From an uncultured Phascolarctobacterium sp. (lineage in GTDB: Bacteria; Bacillota; Negativicutes; Acidaminococcales; Acidaminococcaceae): a stretch of 8,516 nt of DNA. The stretch lies in NCBI GenBank assembly GCA_900552855.1, contig USBG01000064.1:1-8516 (forward strand), written 5' to 3'. The notes beneath the pieces were generated by a model that saw only the letters and a list, made by a program, of their open reading frames with translations, made no database searches and had not been told where the DNA came from. Below are positions 1 through 6,565 of this stretch, one piece after another. The position numbers were made by a program, and so were the translations under genes. How positions within the stretch are numbered: the stretch's first letter is position 1; the number at the start of each line of letters is the position of its first letter.

Positions 1-1
1 T

Positions 2-1738
2 AACTCAACTATAGATTACAAATATCTATATAAAAAATTTTTGAATCATTATGCTTCTATAAGACATTTCTATTTACGTGATAATAGTAATAAACATTTG
101 GCTGTTGTAGCCCCTACACGTAGCGGTAAGGGTGTTGGCCTTATTGTTCCTACTTTGTTAGGTAGTTGGACCGAAAGCTGTATTATCAATGACATTAAAA
201 GTGAAAACTGGGGCATTACGGCTGGCTATCGCAAGAAAATGGGACAGACAGTGATTAAGTTTGAACCTACTGCAACTGATGGAAGCACAGCTCGCTGGAA
301 CCCTCTTAATGAAATTCCTATAGGAACTGAGGAAGAAGTAAGTGCTTCTCAAAATTTAGCCTATACAATCGTTGATTATGAAGGAAAAGGCAAGTTGGAT
401 TTCTGGGGAGCAAGTGCTGCCGTTGTAATTCAAGCGGTTATTTTGCATTTGAAGTACGCACATTTCGCTGATCCTGAGCATTATCCTTTTGAGCCTAATC
501 TTTATACTGTTGCAGCATTTATGAAAGCAAATATAGTTCCCGCTTTTGATAAAGATGGTTCACCAATAATGAATGATGAAGGACAGCAGGAAGTTACTGT
601 AGCTGACTTTATAGGAACCTTGAACACATTATTAGAATTTCCTCATGTTCCGGATGAAGGATTAAAAATACGTGAATGGGATTCTAAAAAAAATCTTTAC
701 GTTGAAAGGAATATGTTCCCAGACGATTTGAAGAAATTATATCCGTTTGAAAGCAGTATGAATCATTTGGAAAATACGCATCCAATAATTTTTAAATGCT
801 TTAGCGAGATTGTAAAAAAACCACCTAATGAGTGTGGTTCCATAATTTCTACAGCGAATACAGCTCTCAAAGAATATTTAGATCCAGTTTTGGCCAAAAA
901 TACTTCCATTAGTGATTTTTGTGTTGATGATTTAATGAATTACAATAAGCCTGTTTCTTTATATCTTGTTACACCACCTTCAGATATTTTGCGTTTAGCA
1001 CCTATCTTTAGGTTGTTTTTTGAGATGATGGTTAAACGCCATGCTAAGAAAATAGGTGATTATGAAAAAGGGCAGGCAAAGGTAATTTATAAACATAAAT
1101 GCTTATTTCTGATGGACGAATTTTCTTCTTTAGGCAATTTAAAAAGCTTTGCTGCTACTCTTTCATATATTGCTGGTTATGGCATGAAGGTATTTCTGAT
1201 CTGCCAAGGTATTCCGCAAATCAACGATATATATGGCAAGGATAATCAGATTCTTATGAACTGTCATTTACAGATTTTCTATGCACCTAACGATAATGAT
1301 TCTGGAAAATATGCAGAGTCATTATTAGGCAATAAGACTATTATTAATAAGTCTGTTTCTGAAAGTGGTGGCTTATTTGGAAGAAAGTCTTACACATATA
1401 ACGAAGCGGGTCGTGCTCTTATGACTGCTGATGAAATAAAGCGTTTAAGTGACCAGGAAATTATTTCAGCATCTGGCTTTCCACCAATTAAAACTGATAA
1501 GGTTAAATACTATGAAAATGACTTTTTCCGAAGTAAATTGTTGGATGCTCCATGTGTGAGTGACATTATTAGAAACAATCCGTATCCTTTACGAGATCAA
1601 CGCATACAAGAGTATATAAATAAGCATAAGAAAGAATCTTTTAAATATCAGTTCAAGGATAAGGCAGAACTTAAAAATCAGCCTAAAGAAAATGGTGATT
1701 TTTCGTTTCAATACAAAGGAGATGAAAAAGATGATTAA
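2..1738 (+). CDS. traG: Type IV secretion coupling ATPase, VirD4/TraG family (5'-partial)
   Basis: This is the coupling protein that brings the relaxase-DNA complex to the T4SS channel at the inner membrane. A Walker A motif (APTRSGKG) is encoded at 110-133 and a Walker B (LFLMDE, Asp-Glu codons at 1115-1120) is followed by FSSLG, as in VirD4. Further family blocks follow: AGYGMKVFLICQ (Gln codon at 1205) and NCHLQIFYAPNDND. The stretch between the Walker motifs is long enough for the all-alpha domain of the family. The frame is open from base 2 to the edge. The first possible start codon, TTG at 41, has no ribosome-binding site and would leave only 20 residues before Walker A, whereas family members carry an N-terminal membrane domain there. 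The gene therefore very likely begins outside the window. The C-terminus is a charged tail. The stop overlaps the next gene by 8 bases. The family call is firm; the true start is unknown. Confidence 0.93.
   Translation, partial: NSTIDYKYLYKKFLNHYASIRHFYLRDNSNKHLAVVAPTRSGKGVGLIVPTLLGSWTESCIINDIKSENWGITAGYRKKMGQTVIKFEPTATDGSTARWNPLNEIPIGTEEEVSASQNLAYTIVDYEGKGKLDFWGASAAVVIQAVILHLKYAHFADPEHYPFEPNLYTVAAFMKANIVPAFDKDGSPIMNDEGQQEVTVADFIGTLNTLLEFPHVPDEGLKIREWDSKKNLYVERNMFPDDLKKLYPFESSMNHLENTHPIIFKCFSEIVKKPPNECGSIISTANTALKEYLDPVLAKNTSISDFCVDDLMNYNKPVSLYLVTPPSDILRLAPIFRLFFEMMVKRHAKKIGDYEKGQAKVIYKHKCLFLMDEFSSLGNLKSFAATLSYIAGYGMKVFLICQGIPQINDIYGKDNQILMNCHLQIFYAPNDNDSGKYAESLLGNKTIINKSVSESGGLFGRKSYTYNEAGRALMTADEIKRLSDQEIISASGFPPIKTDKVKYYENDFFRSKLLDAPCVSDIIRNNPYPLRDQRIQEYINKHKKESFKYQFKDKAELKNQPKENGDFSFQYKGDEKDD
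1715..1721 (+). promoter_or_regulatory. Ribosome-binding site deciding the start at 1731
   Basis: AAAGGAG lies inside the end of traG, 9 bases before ATG 1731. It rules against the in-frame ATGs at 1722 (no spacing) and 1692 (upstream of the site). Confidence 0.75.
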
Positions 1739-2048
1739 CATAAATTCTTTCTTTGATATTTTTAAGGGTAGACAGGAAAACTTAAAGGTAAAGCGTGTCT
1801 TTGAAATTTGGGATGAACTTGTTGAATGTCAAAAAATATATAAGCATAAAATTGAGTTAGGTAAGCAATTATTGGTGCAGGCTGATAAAGTAAATGATTT
1901 GCCTTTAAGTATTGTAGAGAAGATTGGCAGAAAGAATATTTTCCTCAGTGCTGCTAAAGACCATTTTGATGCTGCTGAACCATATGCATATAAAATTAAA
2001 ACTTTATCAGCAGAATTAAGATTAGCTATAGATGAAGCGAGGTGTTGA
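1731..2048 (+). CDS. Small helical protein of unknown function in the conjugation operon (105 aa)
   Basis: I do not recognise this family. The product is about 105 residues, soluble-looking, with no signal peptide or clear membrane segment, and is probably mostly alpha-helical (long Lys/Glu/Leu stretches such as KVKRVFEIWDEL and AAKDHFDAAEPYAYKI). It ends in a Cys. The start at 1731 is chosen because the AAAGGAG sequence at 1715-1721 sits 9 bases upstream. The in-frame ATG at 1722 directly abuts that site, and the ATG at 1692 lies deeper inside traG without a visible site. The gene overlaps the traG stop by 8 bases and ends 2 bases before the next start, so it is embedded in the operon. In Tn4371/RP4-type operons, small accessory genes also sit between the coupling protein and trbB. 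A role as a partner of the coupling protein or of DNA processing is only inference. Confidence 0.75.
   Translation: MININSFFDIFKGRQENLKVKRVFEIWDELVECQKIYKHKIELGKQLLVQADKVNDLPLSIVEKIGRKNIFLSAAKDHFDAAEPYAYKIKTLSAELRLAIDEARC
2039..2042 (+). promoter_or_regulatory. Ribosome-binding site deciding the start at 2051
   Basis: GAGG within the last codons of the preceding small gene lies 8 bases before ATG 2051. It favours that codon over the GTG at 2042 and TTG at 2045. Confidence 0.6.
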
Positions 2049-2050
2049 GA

Positions 2051-2491
2051 ATGGCTGGTGCCAGTACAGAAAAACTTGCAAAATTAGAAGCATCCTTTGA
2101 ACGGATGCAGAAGCAAAATATTCGTGAAAGAAATAAATTGAAACAAGCTTTAAAAAAACTAGAAGCTGATGAAAAGAAGCAACAAAAAGAATTTTATATT
2201 GAGCGTTCTAATGAGCGTAAGGAATTCTTTTGGAAACTTTTACAGCAGCTAGGTTATGACTTTGAAGATGTATGCATTATAGGTGGTGCTTTGGCATTGC
2301 TCAAAGAGAAAATTGATAGCGGTAATGCTATTGAAGAAATTAATGCTTGTATAGAAAAATATTCTGAATTGATTAAAAATCCAGAAAGTGGAATTGATGA
2401 TAAATTTCTTGTTAAAGATTACATGGAGGTAGAAGAAGAAACAGTTGAAGCTGATTTAGCCGATGATGGGATTGTCTTGAATGAACAATAA
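2051..2491 (+). CDS. Coiled-coil protein of unknown function, possibly TraD/MobC-like (146 aa)
   Basis: The N-terminal third is a highly charged probable coiled coil (KLAKLEASFERMQKQ onwards, then many Lys/Glu/Gln to about residue 60). Next comes a basic segment (ERSNERKEFFWKLLQQLG) leading to a short hydrophobic stretch (VCIIGGALALLKEKI), and then an acidic C-terminal tail rich in Glu and Asp. Small TraD/TraC-type proteins near coupling-protein genes share the broad plan of a coiled coil followed by a basic-hydrophobic 'GA-LL' block. That resemblance is by eye and weak, so no symbol is given. ATG at 2051 is preferred because GAGG at 2039-2042 lies 8 bases upstream. The in-frame GTG at 2042 and TTG at 2045 overlap or touch that site. 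The 3' end overlaps trbB by 11 bases. A relaxosome or coupling-protein accessory role is possible but unproven. Confidence 0.75.
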   Translation: MAGASTEKLAKLEASFERMQKQNIRERNKLKQALKKLEADEKKQQKEFYIERSNERKEFFWKLLQQLGYDFEDVCIIGGALALLKEKIDSGNAIEEINACIEKYSELIKNPESGIDDKFLVKDYMEVEEETVEADLADDGIVLNEQ

Positions 2492-3467
2492 AGATAATAA
2501 AACATTAGATGTTATGATGGGCAGTCGTCTTGTCGAACTTATGAAAAGGGACGATATAACAGAAATATACATCAATGATGATGGGTTTATTAGGTTTCTT
2601 TCTCATACGGAAGGAAAAGTAAAAACCGATATTTTTATGGAACCGGGCAAGGCACAAGCTTTGATAGAACTTGTTGCTGGCCAGGACCGTAAAATTGTAA
2701 ATGAAGATTTTCCTTCAGTTTCTACTGAGATAAGAGGGTATGGCTGCCGTTTTCAAGGAGAGCTGCCACCTATTGTAAGAAATCCACAATTCAACATAAG
2801 AAAAAAAGCCATCAAGATCTTTACTCTTGATAGCTATGTTGAAAATGGAACTATGAGCTGCGAATATGCAGACTATCTGAAGAATGCAATAAAACATAGA
2901 AAAAATATATTGGTAGTTGGTGGTACAGGTACTGGTAAAACTACATTTTTAAATGCAGTTTTGGACAGTATAGCTAAAATTACTCCATATCACCGTATTA
3001 TTTCTATTGAAGATTTGCCAGAACTACAGTGTTCTGCAGATGACTATTCTCCTATGTACACAAAGCAGGATATAGGTAAGAGTGGTATTAAATTTGATGC
3101 TACAAGGCTGCTTGCTGAATGTATGCGTAGAAGTCCCGACCGTATTATTTTAGGTGAGGTAAGAGATAAAGCAGCTTATACAATGCTTAAAGCTTGGAAT
3201 ACAGGACATGAAGGCGGGGCGTGTACTGTTCACGCCAATAGTGCAGAACAAGGTTTAACACGTATTAAATCATTAGCACAGGAAGATCCAGATGCAGCTG
3301 GTGATTTAAAAGAATTGATTGGTGAAGCCATTGATATAGTTGTATCTATTGTACATGTGGAATATGCTGACGGACGAAAAGGACGTAAGGTAAATGACAT
3401 TATAGAAGTACATGGATATGATAGTATCAATGATTCATATATTTTAAAACATATTAAGGGGGAATGA
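2481..3467 (+). CDS. trbB: VirB11/TrbB-family hexameric secretion ATPase
   Basis: This cytoplasmic ATPase of the VirB11/GspE superfamily docks at the inner-membrane face of the T4SS and switches it between pilus assembly and DNA transfer. The 328 residues match the usual family length. Visible motifs are Walker A GGTGTGKT (residues 147-154), the Asp-box region IISIEDLPEL after it, Walker B RIILGEVR (residues 221-228, with Glu226), and the His box TGHEGGACTVHANS (residues 241-254, with His251). The N-terminal part (about 1-115) corresponds to the family's N-terminal domain. The start at 2481 overlaps the previous gene by 11 bases and has only a weak GGG upstream, which fits translational coupling. 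Its position before the pilin gene is the Trb (RP4-like) order. The gene looks intact. Confidence 0.95.
   Translation: MNNKDNKTLDVMMGSRLVELMKRDDITEIYINDDGFIRFLSHTEGKVKTDIFMEPGKAQALIELVAGQDRKIVNEDFPSVSTEIRGYGCRFQGELPPIVRNPQFNIRKKAIKIFTLDSYVENGTMSCEYADYLKNAIKHRKNILVVGGTGTGKTTFLNAVLDSIAKITPYHRIISIEDLPELQCSADDYSPMYTKQDIGKSGIKFDATRLLAECMRRSPDRIILGEVRDKAAYTMLKAWNTGHEGGACTVHANSAEQGLTRIKSLAQEDPDAAGDLKELIGEAIDIVVSIVHVEYADGRKGRKVNDIIEVHGYDSINDSYILKHIKGE
3456..3462 (+). promoter_or_regulatory. Ribosome-binding site for the pilin gene
   Basis: AAGGGGG inside the end of trbB is about 10 bases from ATG 3473 but only 1 base from ATG 3464. The spacing favours 3473, with some doubt. Confidence 0.55.
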
Positions 3468-3472
3468 TAAAG

Positions 3473-3844
3473 ATGAATTTTAGAAAGAAAATCATGCAGA
3501 AGTATTACGTACAGTGTGCTTTAGCAACTATGCTGCTGCTAAACACATCTGAAGCTTTTGCAAGCAGCTTAGGAGATGCTGGTCTTACCGGTGGAACTGC
3601 TACGGTTAATTGGCCTTGGCGTAGATTCCTTAATTCTGTAGTAGAAGAATTGACTGGCCCGTTGCCTTTGACTTTTGGTATTCTGGGTATTGCTGGAGCC
3701 TGCTTTATGGCTATGAGTGGCAACAGAGGACAATTCAGCACACAATTAATTGGTTTGATTTTTGCAATCAGTATCGTATTGTTTGCACCGACCTTTGTTA
3801 ATATCATTTCTGCAAGCGGTGCAGCATTAACTATTATGCCATGA
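3473..3844 (+). CDS. trbC: VirB2/TrbC-family conjugative pilin precursor
   Basis: This is the major pilin subunit of the T4SS pilus. From ATG 3473 the product is 123 residues. It has a basic N-terminus (MNFRKK), a hydrophobic signal segment (about 13-26) and a likely cleavage site after AFA (residue 30), leaving a mature pilin of about 93 residues. Family marks are the W-P-W segment, an amphipathic stretch ending in ELTGPLP (about 58-65), a first membrane helix (about 63-82), a short charged loop GNRGQFS, and a second membrane helix (about 91-112). ATG 3464, in frame, overlaps the trbB stop but lies 1 base from the GGGGG run at 3458-3462. ATG 3473, about 10 bases away, is preferred, though both are possible and differ by only three residues. 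The C-terminus overlaps trbD by 4 bases. Whether the pilin is cyclised, as RP4 TrbC is, cannot be read from sequence. Confidence 0.88.
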   Translation: MNFRKKIMQKYYVQCALATMLLLNTSEAFASSLGDAGLTGGTATVNWPWRRFLNSVVEELTGPLPLTFGILGIAGACFMAMSGNRGQFSTQLIGLIFAISIVLFAPTFVNIISASGAALTIMP

Positions 3845-4092
3845 TGAATGGTGTTGAAGCACCAATGCATAGAGCTATGGTACAGCCTATATATCTTATG
3901 GGTGTACCTCGTTCTGTGTTCTGGTTAGAGGTTTTCGCAGGTATTATGTGCGGATTGTTATTTAAGTCATTTTTAGTAGTTGCTATTCTGTTTCTAGTTC
4001 ACTTGCTATTCAGACACTTGGGACAGCATGATTCAATGTTTATACAGGTATTTTGGCGTGGACAGAAGCATAGTAAATATTACTACAGATAG
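3841..4092 (+). CDS. trbD: VirB3/TrbD-family inner-membrane T4SS protein
   Basis: This small (83 aa) inner-membrane protein works with VirB4 in pilus biogenesis. The family signature is near the N-terminus: MHRAMVQPIYLMGVPRSVF (residues 9-27), equivalent to the 'R-hydrophobic-x-P-hydrophobic-GVP' block of VirB3/TrbD. A hydrophobic region follows (about 26-57), broken by Lys42, consistent with one or two membrane segments. The tail is polar and basic, ending YYYR. The start codon overlaps the trbC stop in an ATGA arrangement (3841-3844), and no convincing ribosome-binding site precedes it, so translation is probably coupled to trbC. ATG at 3844 is an equally plausible start one residue later. 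Length and position between VirB2 and VirB4 are exactly as expected for the family. Confidence 0.9.
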   Translation: MMNGVEAPMHRAMVQPIYLMGVPRSVFWLEVFAGIMCGLLFKSFLVVAILFLVHLLFRHLGQHDSMFIQVFWRGQKHSKYYYR

Positions 4093-4095
4093 GAG
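4091..4095 (+). promoter_or_regulatory. Ribosome-binding site for trbE
   Basis: AGGAG overlaps the trbD stop codon and lies 7 bases before ATG 4103, which is near-ideal spacing. Confidence 0.8.
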
Positions 4096-4102
4096 CTAAC
4101 AA

Positions 4103-6565
4103 ATGTTCTCGTTTTTTAACAAAAACAAGAGAAAAAATGTAGGCTACAGCAATGAGGTAGGAGCATTCAAGGAAAAGCCTAGGGTAGATTATCTTTTGCC
4201 TTGGAGAAACATTTCTTTTCAAAGTGGTGTTGTCTATGGCAAGAATAATGATATGCTGGCTGTATTTGAATTTCGTGGACCAGATTTGGAAAGCTCTACT
4301 GATGAAGAACTTGATCAGTTTAATAGATCATTGAATCAAGCTATAAAATCTATGCCTACTGGTTTCGTTCTTTACTTTGATGCACAGCGTCATTTTGCAA
4401 GCAGCTATGAAGAATCTGAGTTTCCCAATGATTTATTGCAGGAGATGGAAAAACAGAGAGCTGCCTATTATAATAGCAAAGCTCACTTTGAGACTTCCTA
4501 TTATTTCATTGTCTACTATGAACCTCCGCAGCTGATAAAATCAAAAATAACACAGGGTTTCATTGATTCAAAGAACTCAAAGAATGAGGATACATATAAA
4601 AAGATTTTTGATGATACTTCAAGGTTCTTCATTGATAGAGTAAACCTTATAGGTAATGCATTAAGCCATATTTTTCCAGATATTCACGCTCTTAACACAT
4701 CAGAAACGATTACATATCTACATTCTACGGTTTCTACTAAGAGATTTAATCTAAAAGTGAACCCTTTGAGAGAGTTTATCTGCGACTATATTTTTGATGA
4801 GCCGGGTATTACTGCTGGTCGTGAACCTATGTTGGGTAATAAGCATATGAGGATAGTTACTATACTTAACTTTCCTCCGTTAACATCTGCTGGTATCCTA
4901 GAGTTTTTCAATAAACTGGATATTGAATATCGTTGGGTTAGTAGATTTATCTGCCTATCAAAACTTGATGCTGAAAAAGAGCTTAAGAATTATCAGACAT
5001 TATGGGGGCAGCAAATTGTAAAACCGACAGATTGGTTTTTGTCCGCTATTGGCAAAACGCCAGAGAATACAAATCCAGATGAGCAGGCAGTAATGAATAG
5101 GGATGATGCTAGTATGGCATTGCAGGAGCTTGTTAGCGATAGCGTTAGCTATGGATACTACACTATGACGGTTACGATATTGGATGAAGATAAGGAAACC
5201 GTCGAGAAAAAAGCTAACAAGGTGCTTGATTTGCTCAATAGTAATGGATTTACTGGGTTAATAGAGACGGATAATAGTATGGAAGCATGGTGGGGATCTA
5301 TTCCTGGCTGCTTTCGTGCCAACGTCCGCAGACCAATAATTTCTTCTTTAAATTTTTGTCACCTCGCCCCGGCAATGGCAACATGGCCCGGAGACAAAAG
5401 GAATGAACATTTAAAGAGGCCTGTGCTGCTCTATACTGATACAGACGGATATACACCTTTTAGGTTATCATTGCACTGTGGAGATGTGGGGCACACGATG
5501 ATTTGCGGACCATCTGGTAGTGGTAAATCAGTTTTGCTTAATACTTTGGAAGCACATTTCTTGAAATATAAAAATGCTAAAGTTTTCATATTTGATAAGG
5601 CTGCATCAAGTAGAGCTCTTACTTTGGCTATCGGTGGTAATTTTTATAATCTTGCTGCAGAAGGTAAGCACGAATTATCTTTTCAACCATTAGCACGAAT
5701 TGATTCAGATAATGAAATCAAATGGGCTAAAGAATGGGTATTGAGTTACCTTCGTCAACAAAATATGGTTGTTACACCAATTCATGACCGCTTTGTTTGG
5801 AAAGCTTTGCAATCATTAGCTGAATTTCCGAAAGAGCAGCGAACAATAAGCAATCTTGTTGATTTAGTCCAGGATAATGATATTCGTGTTGCTTTGGAGC
5901 CTTTGACCTTAAAAGGTAGCTATGGATCTTTGTTTGATAACAGTGAGGAACGTAGTGGTGCTAACGGTCGCTGGCAGGTTTATGAGATGGAAACTCTTAT
6001 GTCAACACCTGCTATTGTGCCGGCAACACTAGACTATCTATTCCATAGGATTGAAGGTAGTTTAAAAGAAGCTGCAGATCCTGCAATTATTGTTTTGGAT
6101 GAATGCTGGCTGTTCTTTGATAATCCTGCGTTTAAGGACAAGCTTAGGGAATATTTCAAGGATATGCGTAAGAAAAATACGTCCATCATATTTGCTACGC
6201 AGAACTTGGCAGACGTAGCTAGTAAGGCAGATTTAATGACTACAGTTATGGAAAACTGTCCGAATCGTATATTCTTGCCTAATGTGAATGCTGTTAATGA
6301 ACAGAATAAAGAGCTATATGCTTCTTTTGGTTGCAATGAACAGCAGATAAAGATTATTGCAGGGATGCAGCCTAAACGTGACTACTACTATGCTTCACCA
6401 AAAGGAAACCGTATATTTCAGCTTGCCTTGCAACCTATAGAATTGCCTTTTGTAACTGCAACAGCTAAAAGTGATCAGTTGGCTATGGATCAGATTGTAA
6501 GTTTGCATTCAAAAGATAATTTTATTAATAATTGGTTAAAGTATAAGGAGCAAAGATGTGAATAA
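4103..6565 (+). CDS. trbE: VirB4/TrbE-family T4SS ATPase
   Basis: This is the large conserved ATPase that powers pilus assembly and DNA transfer at the inner membrane. The 820-residue length is typical of TrbE/VirB4. The N-terminal half (about 1-430) is the CagE/TrbE/VirB-type domain, including the DSVSYGYYTMTVTIL strand region common before the ATPase. The C-terminal ATPase domain has Walker A GPSGSGKS (residues 469-476), Walker B AIIVLDECW (residues 661-669, Asp666 and Glu667), and the later FATQN motif (residues 697-701). AGGAG at 4091-4095, 7 bases upstream of the ATG, fixes the start and overlaps the trbD stop. The 3' end carries the ribosome-binding site and start codon of the autotransporter gene and overlaps it by 8 bases. 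No truncation, frameshift or missing catalytic residue is visible. Confidence 0.96.
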   Translation: MFSFFNKNKRKNVGYSNEVGAFKEKPRVDYLLPWRNISFQSGVVYGKNNDMLAVFEFRGPDLESSTDEELDQFNRSLNQAIKSMPTGFVLYFDAQRHFASSYEESEFPNDLLQEMEKQRAAYYNSKAHFETSYYFIVYYEPPQLIKSKITQGFIDSKNSKNEDTYKKIFDDTSRFFIDRVNLIGNALSHIFPDIHALNTSETITYLHSTVSTKRFNLKVNPLREFICDYIFDEPGITAGREPMLGNKHMRIVTILNFPPLTSAGILEFFNKLDIEYRWVSRFICLSKLDAEKELKNYQTLWGQQIVKPTDWFLSAIGKTPENTNPDEQAVMNRDDASMALQELVSDSVSYGYYTMTVTILDEDKETVEKKANKVLDLLNSNGFTGLIETDNSMEAWWGSIPGCFRANVRRPIISSLNFCHLAPAMATWPGDKRNEHLKRPVLLYTDTDGYTPFRLSLHCGDVGHTMICGPSGSGKSVLLNTLEAHFLKYKNAKVFIFDKAASSRALTLAIGGNFYNLAAEGKHELSFQPLARIDSDNEIKWAKEWVLSYLRQQNMVVTPIHDRFVWKALQSLAEFPKEQRTISNLVDLVQDNDIRVALEPLTLKGSYGSLFDNSEERSGANGRWQVYEMETLMSTPAIVPATLDYLFHRIEGSLKEAADPAIIVLDECWLFFDNPAFKDKLREYFKDMRKKNTSIIFATQNLADVASKADLMTTVMENCPNRIFLPNVNAVNEQNKELYASFGCNEQQIKIIAGMQPKRDYYYASPKGNRIFQLALQPIELPFVTATAKSDQLAMDQIVSLHSKDNFINNWLKYKEQRCE
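6545..6550 (+). promoter_or_regulatory. Ribosome-binding site for the autotransporter (GTG start)
   Basis: AAGGAG within the last codons of trbE lies 7 bases before GTG 6558. It supports the GTG start and dedicated translation of the adhesin from the T4SS transcript. Confidence 0.85.

Noticed and set aside
1692..1730. Longer version of the 105-residue gene starting at ATG 1692 or 1722
   Set aside because: The only good ribosome-binding site lies downstream of 1692 and directly against 1722, so both lack usable spacing.
3505..3870. Minus-strand open frame opposite the pilin gene
   Set aside because: It lies wholly opposite trbC, which has clear family features, signal peptide and operon overlaps. 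The antisense product has no recognisable motif.
6503..6547. Possible internal promoter for the adhesin (TTGCAT ... TAATAA or TATAAG)
   Set aside because: The -35-like match is only three of six positions in generally AT-rich coding DNA. The overlap with trbE makes co-transcription the simpler explanation.
6556..6561. ATG at 6556 as the adhesin start
   Set aside because: It is followed directly by TGA and is out of frame with the adhesin. GTG at 6558 is in frame and correctly spaced from AAGGAG.
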